From Semisulcospira habei (taxonomy: Eukaryota; Mollusca; Gastropoda; Semisulcospiridae), in the NCBI GenBank assembly GCA_036245525.1, contig BTPG01000003.1, positions 206,801,342 to 206,865,341 of the forward strand: a stretch of 64,000 nt of DNA, given 5' to 3'. Every line of letters starts with the position of its first letter. Position 1 is the stretch's first letter. A program made the position numbers and the translations under genes. Below the pieces are notes generated by a model that ran no database searches, had not been told where the DNA came from, and saw only the letters and a list, made by a program, of their open reading frames with translations. Below, piece after piece: positions 1 to 11,440 of the stretch.

Positions 1-70
1 ACCAGGTTGACCCTGGGAACTAAAATGTAGTTAATCCCACCCAAGTCCCCCAGGGCAGACCCGGGTGTGG
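1..70 (-). repeat. Truncated copy of SINE-like family S1
   Basis: The sequence matches the right-hand part of full copies at 15075, 26821 and 52493: the 'gaccctgggaactaaaa' stretch, then 'cccaagtcccccagggcag'. The window edge cuts it off. The strand is given in the sense where the short-repeat tail is the 3' end. Confidence 0.8.
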
Positions 71-1133
71 ATAATTTATTTTAAGGAACATACAGATGAT
101 GCAGTTTTTCTTAAATAAATCTGCGGACCCTCTATAATGCTAGTCTGGGGGTCTGTATACCCTCTAAAATTTATACCTGGGGTAACCTGTTGTGCAAACA
201 GAAGCCCAGCTCTACTTACAAAATATAAATAAATAAAAAATCCCACCACAGTTCACATGGGGATTTTGTCAGTTATTTCTCCACTTGATACTATCAAAAG
301 CCTGAAGTCAGGACATAAACATTAACTTGGTTATGATTGTCTGTTCAAATATTTGTTTTCAATGCCTCTGGGCAGGAAACAGTCTCTAACATTGGGCGTC
401 AAACACTTGTGGTACATTATATTGTTGAGTTGGGGGGCTATTTTCAGTAGTAAAATTTTCAGTTTTGGCTAGTAACATTTTCAGTTTGGCTAGTAAAACT
501 TGCAAGTCACTAGCCAAAGGCTGGTGGGCAAAATTTTAGACTTTCAGGGCTGAACATGCCCCCCCCCCCCCCTCTCTTTCTCTCTCTCTCTCTCTCTCTT
601 TCCCATTCCTCTACTTCACCCACCCACATCCATAAACAATAACAACAAAGCCTTCGAGTTGGGGCCCTTTAACCATCTTCAAAGAATAATAAAAAATCGT
701 ATGTGAACAGCACATTCAGATTGTTTGTTTAATCATTGCTTATAAGGGTCCAGCTCTTGATTTAGGAACTACCGAAGCTCTGGGACTGTCACTACTAGTG
801 TCAATGTCACTCATTTTGGAACACACTGTGGTTGACTCTGGTATTAATTAGGGGTTTCAGAAATGGCTGACAAAAATTCTAAACACAGGGTTATAAACTC
901 GACTGATTTTCCTATCGACGTATGCGTAGAAAAAAATTCAGATTGCTAAATAAAGACACAAAAATCGTGATTTTCAAACGACACGTAACACTAGCAAAGA
1001 CATCGGTCATTGAAACGTAAGCAACCGGAAGTGAAAACAGATTGCAGCTGAAAACGAGGCTGTCGGTGAACTTATTTAGCGCGCTGAGTCAGTCAGCCGT
1101 CCATAGCTGTTGGGTCCTAGGCTTTAACCCATA
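71..1133. other. No gene seen; simple repeats only
   Basis: This is A+T-rich sequence with no credible reading frame. A C-run followed by (CT)n lies at 559-600. A CCGGAAGT (ETS-like) site occurs near 1024, but nothing else suggests a promoter. Confidence 0.6.
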
Positions 1134-1347
1134 TCATACTGAGGCTAGAAGCTTCAAATTTGTACACTGCCATATATGCAAGCTACATTATAGTACTTAC
1201 AGATAAGGATATAGACCAATGGATTTAGTTCAAGGGTGGTGCCAGAATAGCTTGGCGCCTCTAGGTGCCAAACTATTCTGGCACTACCCTTGAACTATTT
1301 AAGTCAAACATTTCACACACTGGTGTATTCCGAATGATAAGGGTTAA
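1134..1347. mobile_element. TTAA-bounded hairpin element, family H1 (copy a)
   Basis: A 214-bp unit begins and ends with TTAA (TTAACCC at the left, GGGTTAA at the right). It contains a central palindrome at about 1226-1300 whose arms include 'caagggtggtgccagaat' and its complement. Three other full copies (17673, 20097, 27838) have almost the same length and the same central hairpin. TTAA ends fit non-autonomous piggyBac- or Kolobok-type elements. No protein is encoded. Confidence 0.75.
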
Positions 1348-1443
1348 GGATGCAGAGAAGACAGACTATCTCGTCAAAACACAAAATCGGAACAGGTATG
1401 TATGTACCTGCATGCATGCTTGTGGGTGTGTACATGGCCCAGG

Positions 1444-1507
1444 TAGTTAGTTAGTTATTTGGGTTTAACACCAAGCAGGTGACTAAGGTCATCTCAAGGC
1501 GGGATGG
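1444..1507 (+). repeat. Short repeat S5 (TTAGTTAGTTATT..GGGTTTAAC)
   Basis: A fragment with (TTAG)n, then GGGTTTAACACC, then GCGACTAAGG-like sequence. The same order of words recurs near 2249, 25181, 44186 and 44917. It is probably the 3' part of a SINE, with (TTAG)n as the tail. Confidence 0.6.
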
Positions 1508-1569
1508 GCAAAAATCTGACCACCTGACTAAAACTAAAAGAAACTTCTTAAGACAAGATGTAAATGTAT

Positions 1570-1945
1570 CTTAAAAAATGTTTCATGCTAAAATGTTGCA
1601 CCTGCTGAATCTTGCACTCATATATCCAACGAGGGCATTTCTTATCCGAAGCCAAATGCGCCCCCTGGCAATTCACACACAGGGGTGTGGCAGTGCAGGA
1701 CTCAGCAGAGTGTCTGGGCTTAGTGCAACGGGCGCATTAGGCCTCTGCATGGCAGCAAGTCTTCTGCCAATGGCCATACTTTTGGCATTAAACTCCTACC
1801 AGTTCGCTCTATTTGAGGTCAGTGAACAAAATAACTTTTACCCTCATAAAGAGAAAGTGCTGCTGAAAGCTCTTCTAGTGGTCAAAAGTTGGCTTATTAT
1901 ACATCACATTAAAGTGCACCGAGTCAGCTTTCAGCCAGGGTAAGT
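1570..1945 (-). pseudogene. LINE ORF1 (gag-like) zinc-knuckle remnant
   Basis: The minus strand contains, across a few stop codons, the spaced-Cys pattern of nucleic-acid-binding ORF1 proteins of jockey/I-type LINEs: CQKYGHWQKTC, CARC, SAESC, CVNCQGAHLASDKKCP. The plus-strand frame over the same bases (1578-1943) is open but is only a shadow. A diverged second copy lies at 44300-44690, which shows this piece belongs to a block present twice in the window. Confidence 0.6.
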
Positions 1946-2248
1946 AAAAAGTCTGTACTTAATGTAGTTTAGAAGTTATTGTTTATTTAGTGATGAAGAA
2001 AAAATGGTGTCCAGTTTCCAAAAACAGTTTTCATAAAAGTCACTAAAAAGAATTTTTTTTTGTTTCTTGCCCCTTTATTTAAATTAAAATGTGAATCCAG
2101 TGTGTGGACAAATCATTTCTACACATTTTTGTTAAGTTTCAAGAAAATGTGTTTGTATTTCTAAAAGTTACGCAACATATTCTACACCAGTCAAGGTCAG
2201 AAAAAGGTGGACGTATCAACACCTGGCATGACTGCGACATAAATAAAG

Positions 2249-2311
2249 TCAGTTAGTTAGTTATTGGGGTTTAACGCACAGCAAGCGACTAAGGCCATCT
2301 CACGGTGGTAA
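2249..2311 (+). repeat. Short repeat S5, second copy
   Basis: It carries the words 'gttagttagttattggggt', 'taacgc' and 'gcgactaaggccatctcac', as at 1444 and 44186. Confidence 0.6.
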
Positions 2312-2409
2312 ATACAGTCAGATAAACAAGGATGCATTTGTATCAGCCTACTGTCACAGCATAGCACAGCAATGTAACACCTCCTGCATCACATTTCACA
2401 ATGTTTTAC

Positions 2410-2694
2410 CTATTCCATGGTGTTGTCATCAGTAAAACAGCTGTTAGTATGAATGTACAAAAAATCTGACTGACCGTACTGGTGTGCTTCAACAAGACAG
2501 TTCCTTTGCTTTGTGAAGCAGTAGTGCTGCTGGCAGGTCCCACAGGTAACATAGGTCTTCCTCTCCTTCTTCACCCTGCCGTAGCACAGTTTACAATTCC
2601 TGTAAGCATCACTCCAGGCTGGCACAATGGGGTGATCCAGTGTGAGCGTTGGAGGTGGACGTAGCACTGTCTTCTGGGGCTGGTACAGGGGCAC
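2410..2694 (-). pseudogene. piggyBac-type transposase C-terminal zinc-ribbon fragment
   Basis: The minus-strand frame has CKLC, then VTCGTCQQHYC, then RNCLVEAH. This C-x2-C..C-x2-C..C..C..H series is that of the zinc ribbon at the C-terminus of many piggyBac-like (PGBD) transposases. The DDE catalytic part is absent. The frame opens directly at the (ATT)n tail of a LINE at 2695, so the transposase was cut by that insertion or lost its upstream part. A second copy at 45138 has the same junction. The family call rests only on the zinc pattern; another zinc-ribbon protein is possible. Confidence 0.5.
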
Positions 2695-4055
2695 TTAATA
2701 ATAATAATAATAATACATAGTTTTTATATAGCGCCCTTCCCCATGGACAGCAAGCTCGAAGCGCTTTACAGCACATAAAAAAAATTTAAAAGGAGAAAAA
2801 TTATAACGCCCTCACTCTTTAAATAAACACTTGCTCACACCATGTAGGCACATTCCTAAAATAAACATAATAATTAATAATAATTACGGTATTTATAATA
2901 CGCTTATCTTATAATAATTATAACTCAAAGCGTGCATTCACAACTCGTGCACGCATCCGCACGCTTTAGACAACGACTCACGTACCACAAATAGTGAAAT
3001 ACATTACGACAGTCAGCTTGGGATGGGGAGTGTGGTGGTATGGTGCTAGAACTGTTGAAAGAGGCGAGTTTTGAGGGCGGACTGGAAGGAGGAGCAGGCA
3101 TCAGAACTGTTCACCCAAAAAAAATCTGAAAACGTTAAAGCCATTTCCTGGCACATAAGAAGTCAAAAGTGTTATTAACTAAGCACATGAACAGGGGCCA
3201 GGAAAATCGGAAAATCGCCGAAAATCGGACAGTTCTGATGCCTGGAGGAGAGAGTGTTTCTGACGGAGAGAGAGTGGGAGAGTGTTCCAGGTGGATGGAC
3301 CATATACTGAGAAGGAGCGGGGGCCGAAAGTGCTGAGTTTGGTGCGGGGGATGTGGAGGCGGAGAGGGTCGGAGGCGGAGCGGAGGGAGCGGGGAGGAGT
3401 GTAGGGGTGAAGTAAGTTTGAGAGATAGGCAGGAGCGCAGTTGTTCAGGGATTTGTAGCAGAGAGACAGAATCTTGTATTGGATGCGTTGGGGGATGGGA
3501 AACATGAAACACACATGCACATACACACACACGCAGCCTACCTACATGGGCTACCCATATAAGCAAACAGCCAACATTTCCAGGCAGCACATCCAGACTA
3601 AGCTAATCTTGATTTGCTACCTGGAAAAGATGGGTCTTCAAATTTGTTTTGAAGGTTATCAGGGTAGGGGATAGATGGACATGCAGTGGAAGCGAGTTAC
3701 AGATGTGAGGGGCCTGATAACCGAAAGAACGAGCACAAGCAGTTTTTAGGCCGACTCTGGGCTGAACAAGCAGTTTTTGTGAGCTTGAGCGTAGACTTCT
3801 ACTAGGATTGTGATGCAGGAAGTGTATTGTTGTAGTGTTTGTATGCCAAAGTGGCCAGCTTGTACTCTATTTGCTGCTTGACCGGTAGCCAGTGGAGATG
3901 CTTTAACAATGGTGTGACATGATCAGCGTGTTTTTTGCGAAGGACTAACAGGGCTGCATTATTCTGGATACGCTGAATGTGAGTGAGTTGATCAGATGAG
4001 ATACCAGGAAGGAGGGAATTACGGTAATCTAGACGGGACAAGTTTACTGTTATAC
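2695..4055 (-). mobile_element. 5'-truncated CR1/L2-like LINE, interrupted by a younger LINE
   Basis: In minus orientation the 3' end is an (ATT)n tail at 2695, preceded by a 'gcgctatataa'-type segment. The reverse-transcriptase C-terminus lies further upstream: SRLDYRNSLLPGISSDQL, TPLLKHLHWLPVKQQIEYKL (3802-4059), then an NSLPLHVHLSP..FKTNLKTHLF-like end near 3600-3750. The copy is 5'-truncated inside the RT and joins Polinton sequence at about 4055. The homologous LINE at 45369-46070 lacks the 631-bp insert found here at 2869-3499. Confidence 0.75.
2869..3499 (-). mobile_element. LINE fragment nested in the older LINE
   Basis: This block is absent from the otherwise parallel copy near 45530. 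It is flanked by AAACAT at 2863-2868 and 3500-3505, a plausible target-site duplication. In minus orientation it encodes the last part of a CR1/L2-type RT (APAYLSNLLHPYTPPRSLRS, then WNTLPLSLRQ) and ends in an AATAATTAATAAT-type tail. The frame is broken near its end. Confidence 0.75.
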
Positions 4056-4560
4056 ACAATAATCTTCTTGCTGGTAGTGTAAGATTCAGGTTGTTTCTAA
4101 AGTAGAATTTAACAAGATGGACGGTGAAGTGATAGTATTGAATATTTCAACGACACAGCACACAGTTAACGCAAAAAAGGAACTAGACAATGAGTTTAGA
4201 AACAAAATGTTGCCCAACTTTCTTGAAGCAATTGGCCGATCCAAAATGAAGGGGTCCGGCTGGCATGAAGGGTATGTACATGAACTACAACTAAGGCAGT
4301 CACGATATCATCCTATTTTAGGCAAATCATGGTAGCCATAACCGACTGAGGTTGTAAACAAAAAGGCTGTAGTTAATATACAGAACAATGACAGTCACTG
4401 TTTTATGTGGTGTGTTCTTGCTAAACTTCACCCTGTAAAAACTAAACCTGGACATGTACCCAACTACACCAAATTTGTAAACGAACTCAATGGTATAGAT
4501 TTTCCACTTAAGGTGGAGGATATAGACTTGTTTGAAAAATTAAATCCTGGTATTTCTGTG
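4056..4560 (+). pseudogene. Polinton/Maverick family-B DNA polymerase, N-terminal fragment
   Basis: Two plus-strand stretches (4117-4335 and 4405-4560) carry motifs found upstream of the exonuclease domain in Polinton-type protein-primed polymerases: GSGWHEGYVHEL, NNDSHCFMWCVLAKLHPVK, PNYTKFVNELNGIDFPLKV, then DIDLFEKLNPGISV. Stop codons and frame changes separate them. A longer copy at 46075-47025 continues to an exonuclease-I-like ADFESL motif. Here homology ends abruptly near 4560. It is a dead fragment of a virus-like transposon. Confidence 0.65.
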
Positions 4561-4694
4561 ACAACAACATGCGGTCGGGAGCTGAGCCGGCGGACATTCA
4601 AACTTCAGTGTGCCGAGTTGGAAATCAGACGGGATGTTCACGCGACCTACTGCACTACAAAGTAAACGAACTGCCTTTTAAACTATTAAAAATA

Positions 4695-4908
4695 GAAAAT
4701 ATAATAATAATATAACTCTTTTATAACGCAACATCCCCACAAAGAAAGGCTCAGAGCGCTTTACATCTAGATAATCTAACTAAATTCAATTAACTAACTA
4801 AAGTACAGACAACGTACAAAAACACAATCATACATAGGTCCAAATGCACACTGACACAATACTAAAATAATAAACATAACATTTCAAGAGCCTGATCACA
4901 TGTATTAT

Positions 4909-4975
<67 letters not shown>

Positions 4976-6490
4976 TGATGGGAAAACATAGCGCTTATTA
5001 ATCCTTTTCAAAGGCCAAATTAAAAAAAATATGTTTTCAATCTAGCCCTGAAAATGGCCAAAGATGGTGCATGGCAAATATCATGGGGAAGGCCATTCCA
5101 CACTTTGGAAGCTTGGAAAGAAAAAGGCCGCTGTCCAAAGGTTTTTTAAGAACACGCTGGGGGTAGTCAATATTCTGTCGCAAATGCTAGAGCGCAATAC
5201 TCTGCCTGGTGTATAGACAGGGAGACTGGAGGACAAGTATGCCAGGAGTGTTTTATCAAAGGCCTGAAAAACAAAGGAAGCAATTTTGTATTCAATTCTG
5301 AACTTCACAGGAAGCCAATGTAACTGCTTAAGCAAGGGAGTGATGTGGTCACGCTTTGATGTTTGCACTTCAAGTCTTGCTGCATGGTTTTGAATCTTCT
5401 GCAGCCTGTAGTACAGATCGTTCGACATACTTGATATTACAGAGTTACAAAAATCTATTCAGAAGGATGTTGCGTGTCGAACGCTGAAGACAGGTCCAAT
5501 AATGACAAGAGTGACACACGTCCCTCATCAGCGCAGCTAAGCAGGCTGTTGGTCACATGAAGAAGAGCTGTTTCACAGCTCTGATGCTTGCAGTAATCGG
5601 ACTGATACAACTCTGGCATGTCATTTCTTGACACATGATCCAAAAGCTGATGGAAGACAGCCTTTTCTAACAGCTTAGAAATAAATGGAAGGTTGGAAAT
5701 GGGACGAAAGTTTTTCAGGTCATTTTAACAATGGTGTGACAACAGCCTGCTTGAACTGAGGAGGTACAGCACCAGACGTCAAGAAATTGTTGATAATGCC
5801 CGTAATCACAGGAATCATATCCTGACATCAAGGTCATCCTAGATTTCGCTGATTTTATCATCAAAATACACACAGAACCTGTCAGGTAGTTCAGCTGCAG
5901 GTATGTTAGTAGGAAGTCAAGCAGCTCATTGCACGATGCATACAACTGCTCGCTAGAGGAACAGCTGGAGACTCTAGCACTGTAAAATTCCCTTCAGGCA
6001 GCCTGTTCCACTGACTTGACATGGTTACGCTGGCGTGTGTAGGGCTCGCGATGGATTGTAAGCCGACTGGTCTACCACTGGCGCTCAAGTCTACGTCACT
6101 CAAGCTTCTTGTCTCCGACGATATCGGTGATCCACGGAGCGGACAGAGGTGACGTTACAGGCCTGGACCTGATGGGCGCGTGACAATCAAGCACATCACG
6201 GAGCGACTTCTTGTAGTTCTCCATGAGAGCATCATTTGGACAATCAGCCAGACAGGATGCCACTAGTTTAACATCTGCTTGCTTTGAATCGACACATTCA
6301 TGCGCTTTAAGTTCCTGGATGTTATCAGAACTTTAGGACGAGGAGGCTTGGTGAGTCTCAATGTGCAGAAGACAATTTTGTGATCAGAGAGGACAGTGTC
6401 ATTGACTGAGAGCTGGTTAACAATGTTAGTTCCCTCCCCGACCAGGACTCCATCTAAAGTATGGCAGCAGCGGTGAGTTGACACGCCGAC
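4695..6490 (-). mobile_element. CR1/L2-like LINE: endonuclease end through RT to 3' tail
   Basis: Read on the minus strand from 6484 there is first the C-terminal endonuclease segment (NQLSVNDTVLSDHKIVFCTL, then KVLITSRNLKRMNV). An inter-domain region with SAPWITDIVGDKK follows. Then come RT motifs NFRPISNLPFISKLLEK, ETALLHVTNSLLS, SLLDLSSAFDT, and finally RLQKIQNHAARL and TPLLKQLHWLPVKFRIEYK. The 3' UTR ends near 4695 with a 'gcgctttacat' segment. Several frameshifts and stops make it inactive. The same family supplies the endonuclease fragment at 20960-22146. Confidence 0.75.
4912..4974. repeat. (AT)n(GT)n microsatellite
   Basis: Alternating AT to about 4949, then alternating GT to about 4974. 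It lies inside the 3' UTR of the LINE above. Confidence 0.95.
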
Positions 6491-8145
6491 AAGTTGAACT
6501 AAATTAAGATCATTGAAAAGCTGTTAATATATTAACTATATTTCTCGTTTAGTTACAAACGCATAAATATGTTTTATTCTTGATCATTCATCGTCCGGTG
6601 AAGTCTCGCGGGCCTGGGAGTAGCCATTCACTGCGCTGCCTTGCGTACTGCTTATAACAGCTGATGTTATGGCAAAAATAGAGGGTTTCTGTGGATTCGC
6701 GTGGAAAGATGTAGTATAATGCTTAAAGTATTCAGCTATTTTTATTTTTTTCAGTCGTATTGAGTTTTACTAGGTTAATTTAGCAAAAACGCAGGGTGGA
6801 AAAATTCAAGAAAGATTACTCTTACTGACACTGTCGACAGCAAGTCAAGCAGACGATTTTTGTTTACACTAACATCAGCAATGAGAGAACTCATTGTGTT
6901 TTATTATTCAAAACGTGTTTGTGTACCAAATTTGTATCACTGATGATACGTGATTTTCTTTTTGAAAGGGGGTGGGGGAGGAAGGGGTGGGGTGGGGGGG
7001 GGGGGCCCGAGGGGGAGTGCAATTTCTTGGATTTTTCTTGTTTTACCTGTCGCACGCACGTGTTTTAGGTCAACATCAACAGTGTGACCTCAAATTACAG
7101 ATTAGCGATTGTATAGTGTTGGTTTTTTTGTTTTTGTTTTTGTTTTTTTGGGGGGTGGGGTGGGGTGGGGGGCGGGGTAAGTGTAATTCAGGTCTGGTTA
7201 TGAAATATCATTATGAGGAGTTAATAATACTGCAGATGCTGCTGACAGACTCACTGTACTAAATCTGATGGCGGGTTGTGATAACAGCATATTGGGGGTG
7301 GCAGGTTATTGCTCAAAAATATCTTATTATGTTGTGCAATACTGTTCAACTAATCTGGTCAGGATATTAGTAGTTAATGTACTTAATTCAATAGTATTAG
7401 TACCACAGTGAACAGGAAGATAGAATCCATAAATTTTGCATCCGGAAATTTCACTCAGTCCATGGTTATACTTTTTAATACATTGTACTTCCTTGTGTTT
7501 TTATCTTTTTGTATTTTCCAAAAGCAAAGTTACCCATGTTACATGTTTGCAAGCATATTTAAACACTTTGGTGAAGTCACTACCAACAAATTGATGTATG
7601 AACCATTCCTGTGGACCTACTATAAGCTGAGATATGACATTCTTGTCATTGTGCCTGTTAGGGTTATCCTTGGATGCCCTTTTTACCCTTCGCAAACTTG
7701 CATGAATAGCAATAATAATAATAATACATGGCATGGCACATTTCTCATATGGTCAAGAGTACGACTAGGCGTCGAGTGCCGGTTTCACTACCTGACTGAC
7801 AAAACAAAGCCTTCAAACTCAAAATCAAGCATGCATCTCACTCAACCATATATCAACTGTTTAGAAATTGAACATACCTTCTAATCCTGTGTCATTTTTG
7901 CATACATCCGATAGGATAAAAGAGATATTCATTGTTTTGTGCGATCGAGCGGCGGAAGCCAAAATTTTGAAAAGTGACAACACTCACGTGTGTTCGCTTT
8001 CAGATAAAAAATTCCGGGCAATGAAATAGAATTTTGAAACCAAGTTTAGGCCTATAGAGAGCCAATGCAAGTTACTATTTTGTTACCATATCGTTGAGTT
8101 TTACATGTGTCTAAGTTTAAAGTAGTTTGAGGGCAAGTAAAGGCT
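6491..8145. other. No gene recognised; G-rich tracts
   Basis: Only short frames without family resemblance are present. G-rich tracts at about 6968-7010 and 7147-7181 could form quadruplexes. A 20-bp word 'atatggtcaagagtacgact' near 7753 recurs inverted near 14843 at the end of a LINE. Confidence 0.5.
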
Positions 8146-8482
8146 AGAATGAACATAACGTGCGTCATCAATTTCACAATCAATCGTCAATCTCGCTGTG
8201 AACCGGAACACAAAAAAACGTACCGTGAGGCACCTAATTAACATATCCTAGACAACATTACTCTTCATTCTGATTACCGTAAACAAATTTGAAATCCTTT
8301 GGAGAATTGGAAGAAGGCTGCGTTTTAAACTTCTTTAACCGAAAAGTTGTAAATTGCGTGTTATGTTCAAACACGGGAAAAAATCTCGCAATCATCAACG
8401 CGCGTGATTTTTTGGAATCGCCGGCCATTTTGAGATTTGCATTTGGTCAGTCCTATGTACATCTTACCTCCAGGTGACATCG

Positions 8483-8510
8483 ATGGAGCAGGAAAGCGAC
8501 AAAGCTGAAG
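8483..8510 (+). CDS. Possible first coding exon (weak)
   Basis: ATG opens a nine-codon frame (MEQESDKAE) that ends at a consensus splice donor, GAAG|GTAAGT. Upstream, 'cggccattttgag' resembles sequences seen at animal promoters. The exon is very short and no partner exon in matching phase can be proven, so this is only a candidate start of a gene spanning 8.5-12.7 kb. Confidence 0.25.
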
Positions 8511-9729
8511 GTAAGTTTTGGTTGTAAATGGTTAAATTCATGCAAAATTGATGACTGAGCACCATTAATGTTTTAAAAAAGCAATCTAAGTGTACTGCTT
8601 TTCTATGTACTTCAAATGAATGTTGATGCAACAAATGTAAAATCAATCCGCTCAATGACCGCGTGTGTTGAACAAAGGAAGAAAACATTACTTGATGGAA
8701 TTTGCCTCCACCCGACGATGACGGTTTAGTTCAAGTTATGTTCAAGTTTCTGAATGTGATATTCAATATTTCAAAGGATAAAACAGAACAAGTAATGTAT
8801 GTTCAGATTAGTTTTGTAGTGCAGCAACACTTTGAAACAATATTATTACCTTTTACCGTCACCTTGCCGTTGTGTCCGCTTGTACATAACTTTACACACG
8901 GTTGAAGGTTGTCAGCGTTACGTTCAGGCAATTACAGTTTTATTTTCAAAGATTAAAAAGAACACTACGTATTACACATTTTTGTCGATTCAGTATTGTT
9001 GTCTTTAACGTTCCTGATATAAAAAATAGAGTAAATGTCTTTTGCTCCTGCTGTTTGATTGTTCATAACTTTACACAGTTTGGCCAGGTAAATCTTTATG
9101 TAAAGTTATGTTCAAACCATGAGTTTTGCATTTTTGGGGAAGGACAAGTCATACATTTTTTGTACCAATTTTTGTTGGTAGGAAGGGATTTTGTGCTAAT
9201 TTGATTATACTTTGGGTCATAGATTATGAGTTGCTGAATTATAGCGTTTGTACATAACATGACGCAGTGCAAAAGGGAACAGACATAGCACCTTCAATCA
9301 AACAATGGTCGTTTTTCTTATCTTAAACTGTGATAATGTTCCCATTGTCTTTATGTACTTTATATTATTGTTTCTTTATTATGTAACATAAGATTAAGTA
9401 AGAGTAACCCTGTTCTGGCAGTATTGGACTGAACATAACATGACGTAACACTTTTGGTAAAGTTCTGTTACACTGTGCTTCATGCTAGTTTTGTATGGTT
9501 TAGTGTTCTATGATAAGTACAGATAGTCTGTGCATGTTTTAAAAACTTTTCTGCACCCAAGAAATGACAATTTTTAAGAAATGCCTTGAACATAACTTGT
9601 TGACAATTATGTTGTCAAGTTATATACAGTTAAAACCGTGCTCAGCTAACATTTTCTTTCATAGTAACAGTCTCTTTTAAAGTGGAAGACTGGTTTGATT
9701 ATTTTGTCTAATATACAAACAATTATTCT

Positions 9730-9861
9730 AGCTAGATGACTGTGAACATAACTTGACAAATTAGACGGACATGTAAAGTGTAAAGTTATGTTCTAGCTAG
9801 ATGACTGTGAACATAACTTGACAAATTAGACTGACATGTAAAGTGTAAAGTTATGTTCATT
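9730..9861. repeat. 66-bp tandem duplication carrying M1 motifs
   Basis: Two adjacent copies of a unit starting 'gctagatgactgtgaacata', with one substitution visible (gacggaca vs gactgaca). Each copy holds one inverted and one direct M1 motif. Confidence 0.9.
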
Positions 9862-10261
9862 ACTGTAGCACTGGGATGACCACTTTGCTAGCTGTTATTC
9901 ATCAAAATGCAGTTTGGGTACTAAAATATAAATTGTTAAACCCAGAATAAACATTTTTCTGTTTTAAATAGTCTATACATAACATGACAACATCATGTGT
10001 TGTCAAGTTATGTTCAACCACAGTTGTGTTTGGTTCACACATTGTCTTCCAAGTTACAGTCTGATCATGCCTTTTGACTAAGTGCCAAAAGGTGGTCTCC
10101 CGATTTGGGACAAAGGGGTAAATAATTCAAGTTTGTCTCACAGAGTTGTCTTTTTTACCATCAGATATCTTTCAATACCAAGCAAGATTCTGCAATAGGA
10201 AAAGATAATTGAAGGTTTGGTTTGTGAGATATTGTAGTTTAAATGGTAAAATGCCTGTCAT

Positions 10262-11440
10262 GTCGCGTGTCAAACATTACAACACAAATAGTTGATCAAG
10301 TAGACAATTCAAGGGATGTTGGCAACAAAACTTTTTTTTTTCCTTTAAAGACTGGCCTGCATCTACATTATAATCATATTTTGTTGTGATGTTCACATTC
10401 TAAAATACTTTATTGCATATTCAGTGTTGTAAGGTTTGACACACGACACCGACTAAATTGTTTACAATTTGTCTGCAAGTCTATTTTAACTTTTTATTCG
10501 TAAAATAACATTGTACCACATCCATACAAACAAAACAAGACCAGGTGTATTGGTATTTGCAAACAGAGATTCATTAATATTTAGAAAATAGTCCATTTCC
10601 TGCTGATGTTGTAATGTTGACGTTTGACACTGACTGGACCATAAACATGCTGTAAAAGGTCCTGGCAAAAAAAAAAAGGAATCAAATCAAAGTACAAGCA
10701 TTTTGGCAAGCTGAGCTAAACTTGCAACATTCTCTTCTTGCAAGAAAATTTCACTAGCACAGCTCAGAGATACTGCAACAGCCATCTATAATGTCGAGCG
10801 TCAAATTTACAACAACAGAGTCGGGTCATACGTCAACATTTCTACACATGCCACCTCTGTTGTACTAAAGTAACACCGCCATTTTGTCACTCTAACGTAA
10901 CTACATATTTCCAAGTTGTGGTAAATCGATTTTCCTAAATGCATTCTACCCAAAAGATCTAATGAAAACAAACAACCAATGCTTGTTTACATAATTTTAC
11001 ACAAAAAGCTTCAGATATTAGTGTCGTTCGTCAAAACAGTGTCATACGTCAAAGAAGGAAAAGTCTTACAACATACATTTCGATCCTTGCTCTTCGTCAA
11101 CAATGGAATGAATCCCGCGAAAAGTCGGTCAAGGGGAAACACCACGTGTACCGGAAGTGACCCACAGACACGTTGGAAAAAAAAAATGCTTGTGAAAGGA
11201 AATATTTGGCTTGGTGTCGTGACGTCAAACATTACAACAATTTTTGGCGATTGAATAGATCGCAGTTTTACACATGATAACGTTGAGCTCAAACATTGGA
11301 AATGAATGTCAATGAATAGTTATTCCCAGAGTATACAGTGGCGTTTTTGGATAATCTCTAACGCAACTCGTTCGGATGGTAAACAAAGACAAAGTTTCGG
11401 GGACGGTCTTACAACACGTTTGACATACGACACTGTAAAA
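10262..11440. repeat. Dispersed motif array M2 (GTCAAACATTACAACA)
   Basis: Copies near 10267 (gtgtcaaacattacaacac), 10423 (inverted), 10610 (inverted, interrupted), 10798, 10831, 11030, 11222 and 11410 share the core GTCAAACATTACAACA, several with a preceding GTGTCGT or CATAC. The array lies entirely between the left and right M1 arrays. Function unknown. Confidence 0.6.

Larger units (their letters stand above)
8146..10020. repeat. Dispersed motif array M1, left part
   Basis: About 16 copies, in both orientations, of a 16-17 bp word with consensus TGTMAAGTTATGTWCA. Forms on the plus strand include the one at 9099-9118 and those near 8731, 9778, 9845 and 9998. Inverted forms (TGWACATAACTTKACA-like) lie near 8881, 9061, 9249, 9430, 9587, 9741, 9807 and 9975. 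Spacing is irregular (30-300 bp), and the sequences between copies are unrelated except for one 66-bp tandem duplication. The role is unknown: subterminal transposase-binding repeats or a regulatory site cluster are both possible. Confidence 0.75.

Noticed and set aside
1578..1943. 121-codon plus-strand frame, also partly open at 44330-44653
   Set aside because: The opposite strand carries a recognisable zinc-knuckle series, so the plus frame is a shadow kept open by shared ancestry of two repeat copies.
7408..7884. 158-codon plus-strand frame
   Set aside because: No ATG at the start, no motif, biased composition and an AAT microsatellite inside; not supported as a gene.
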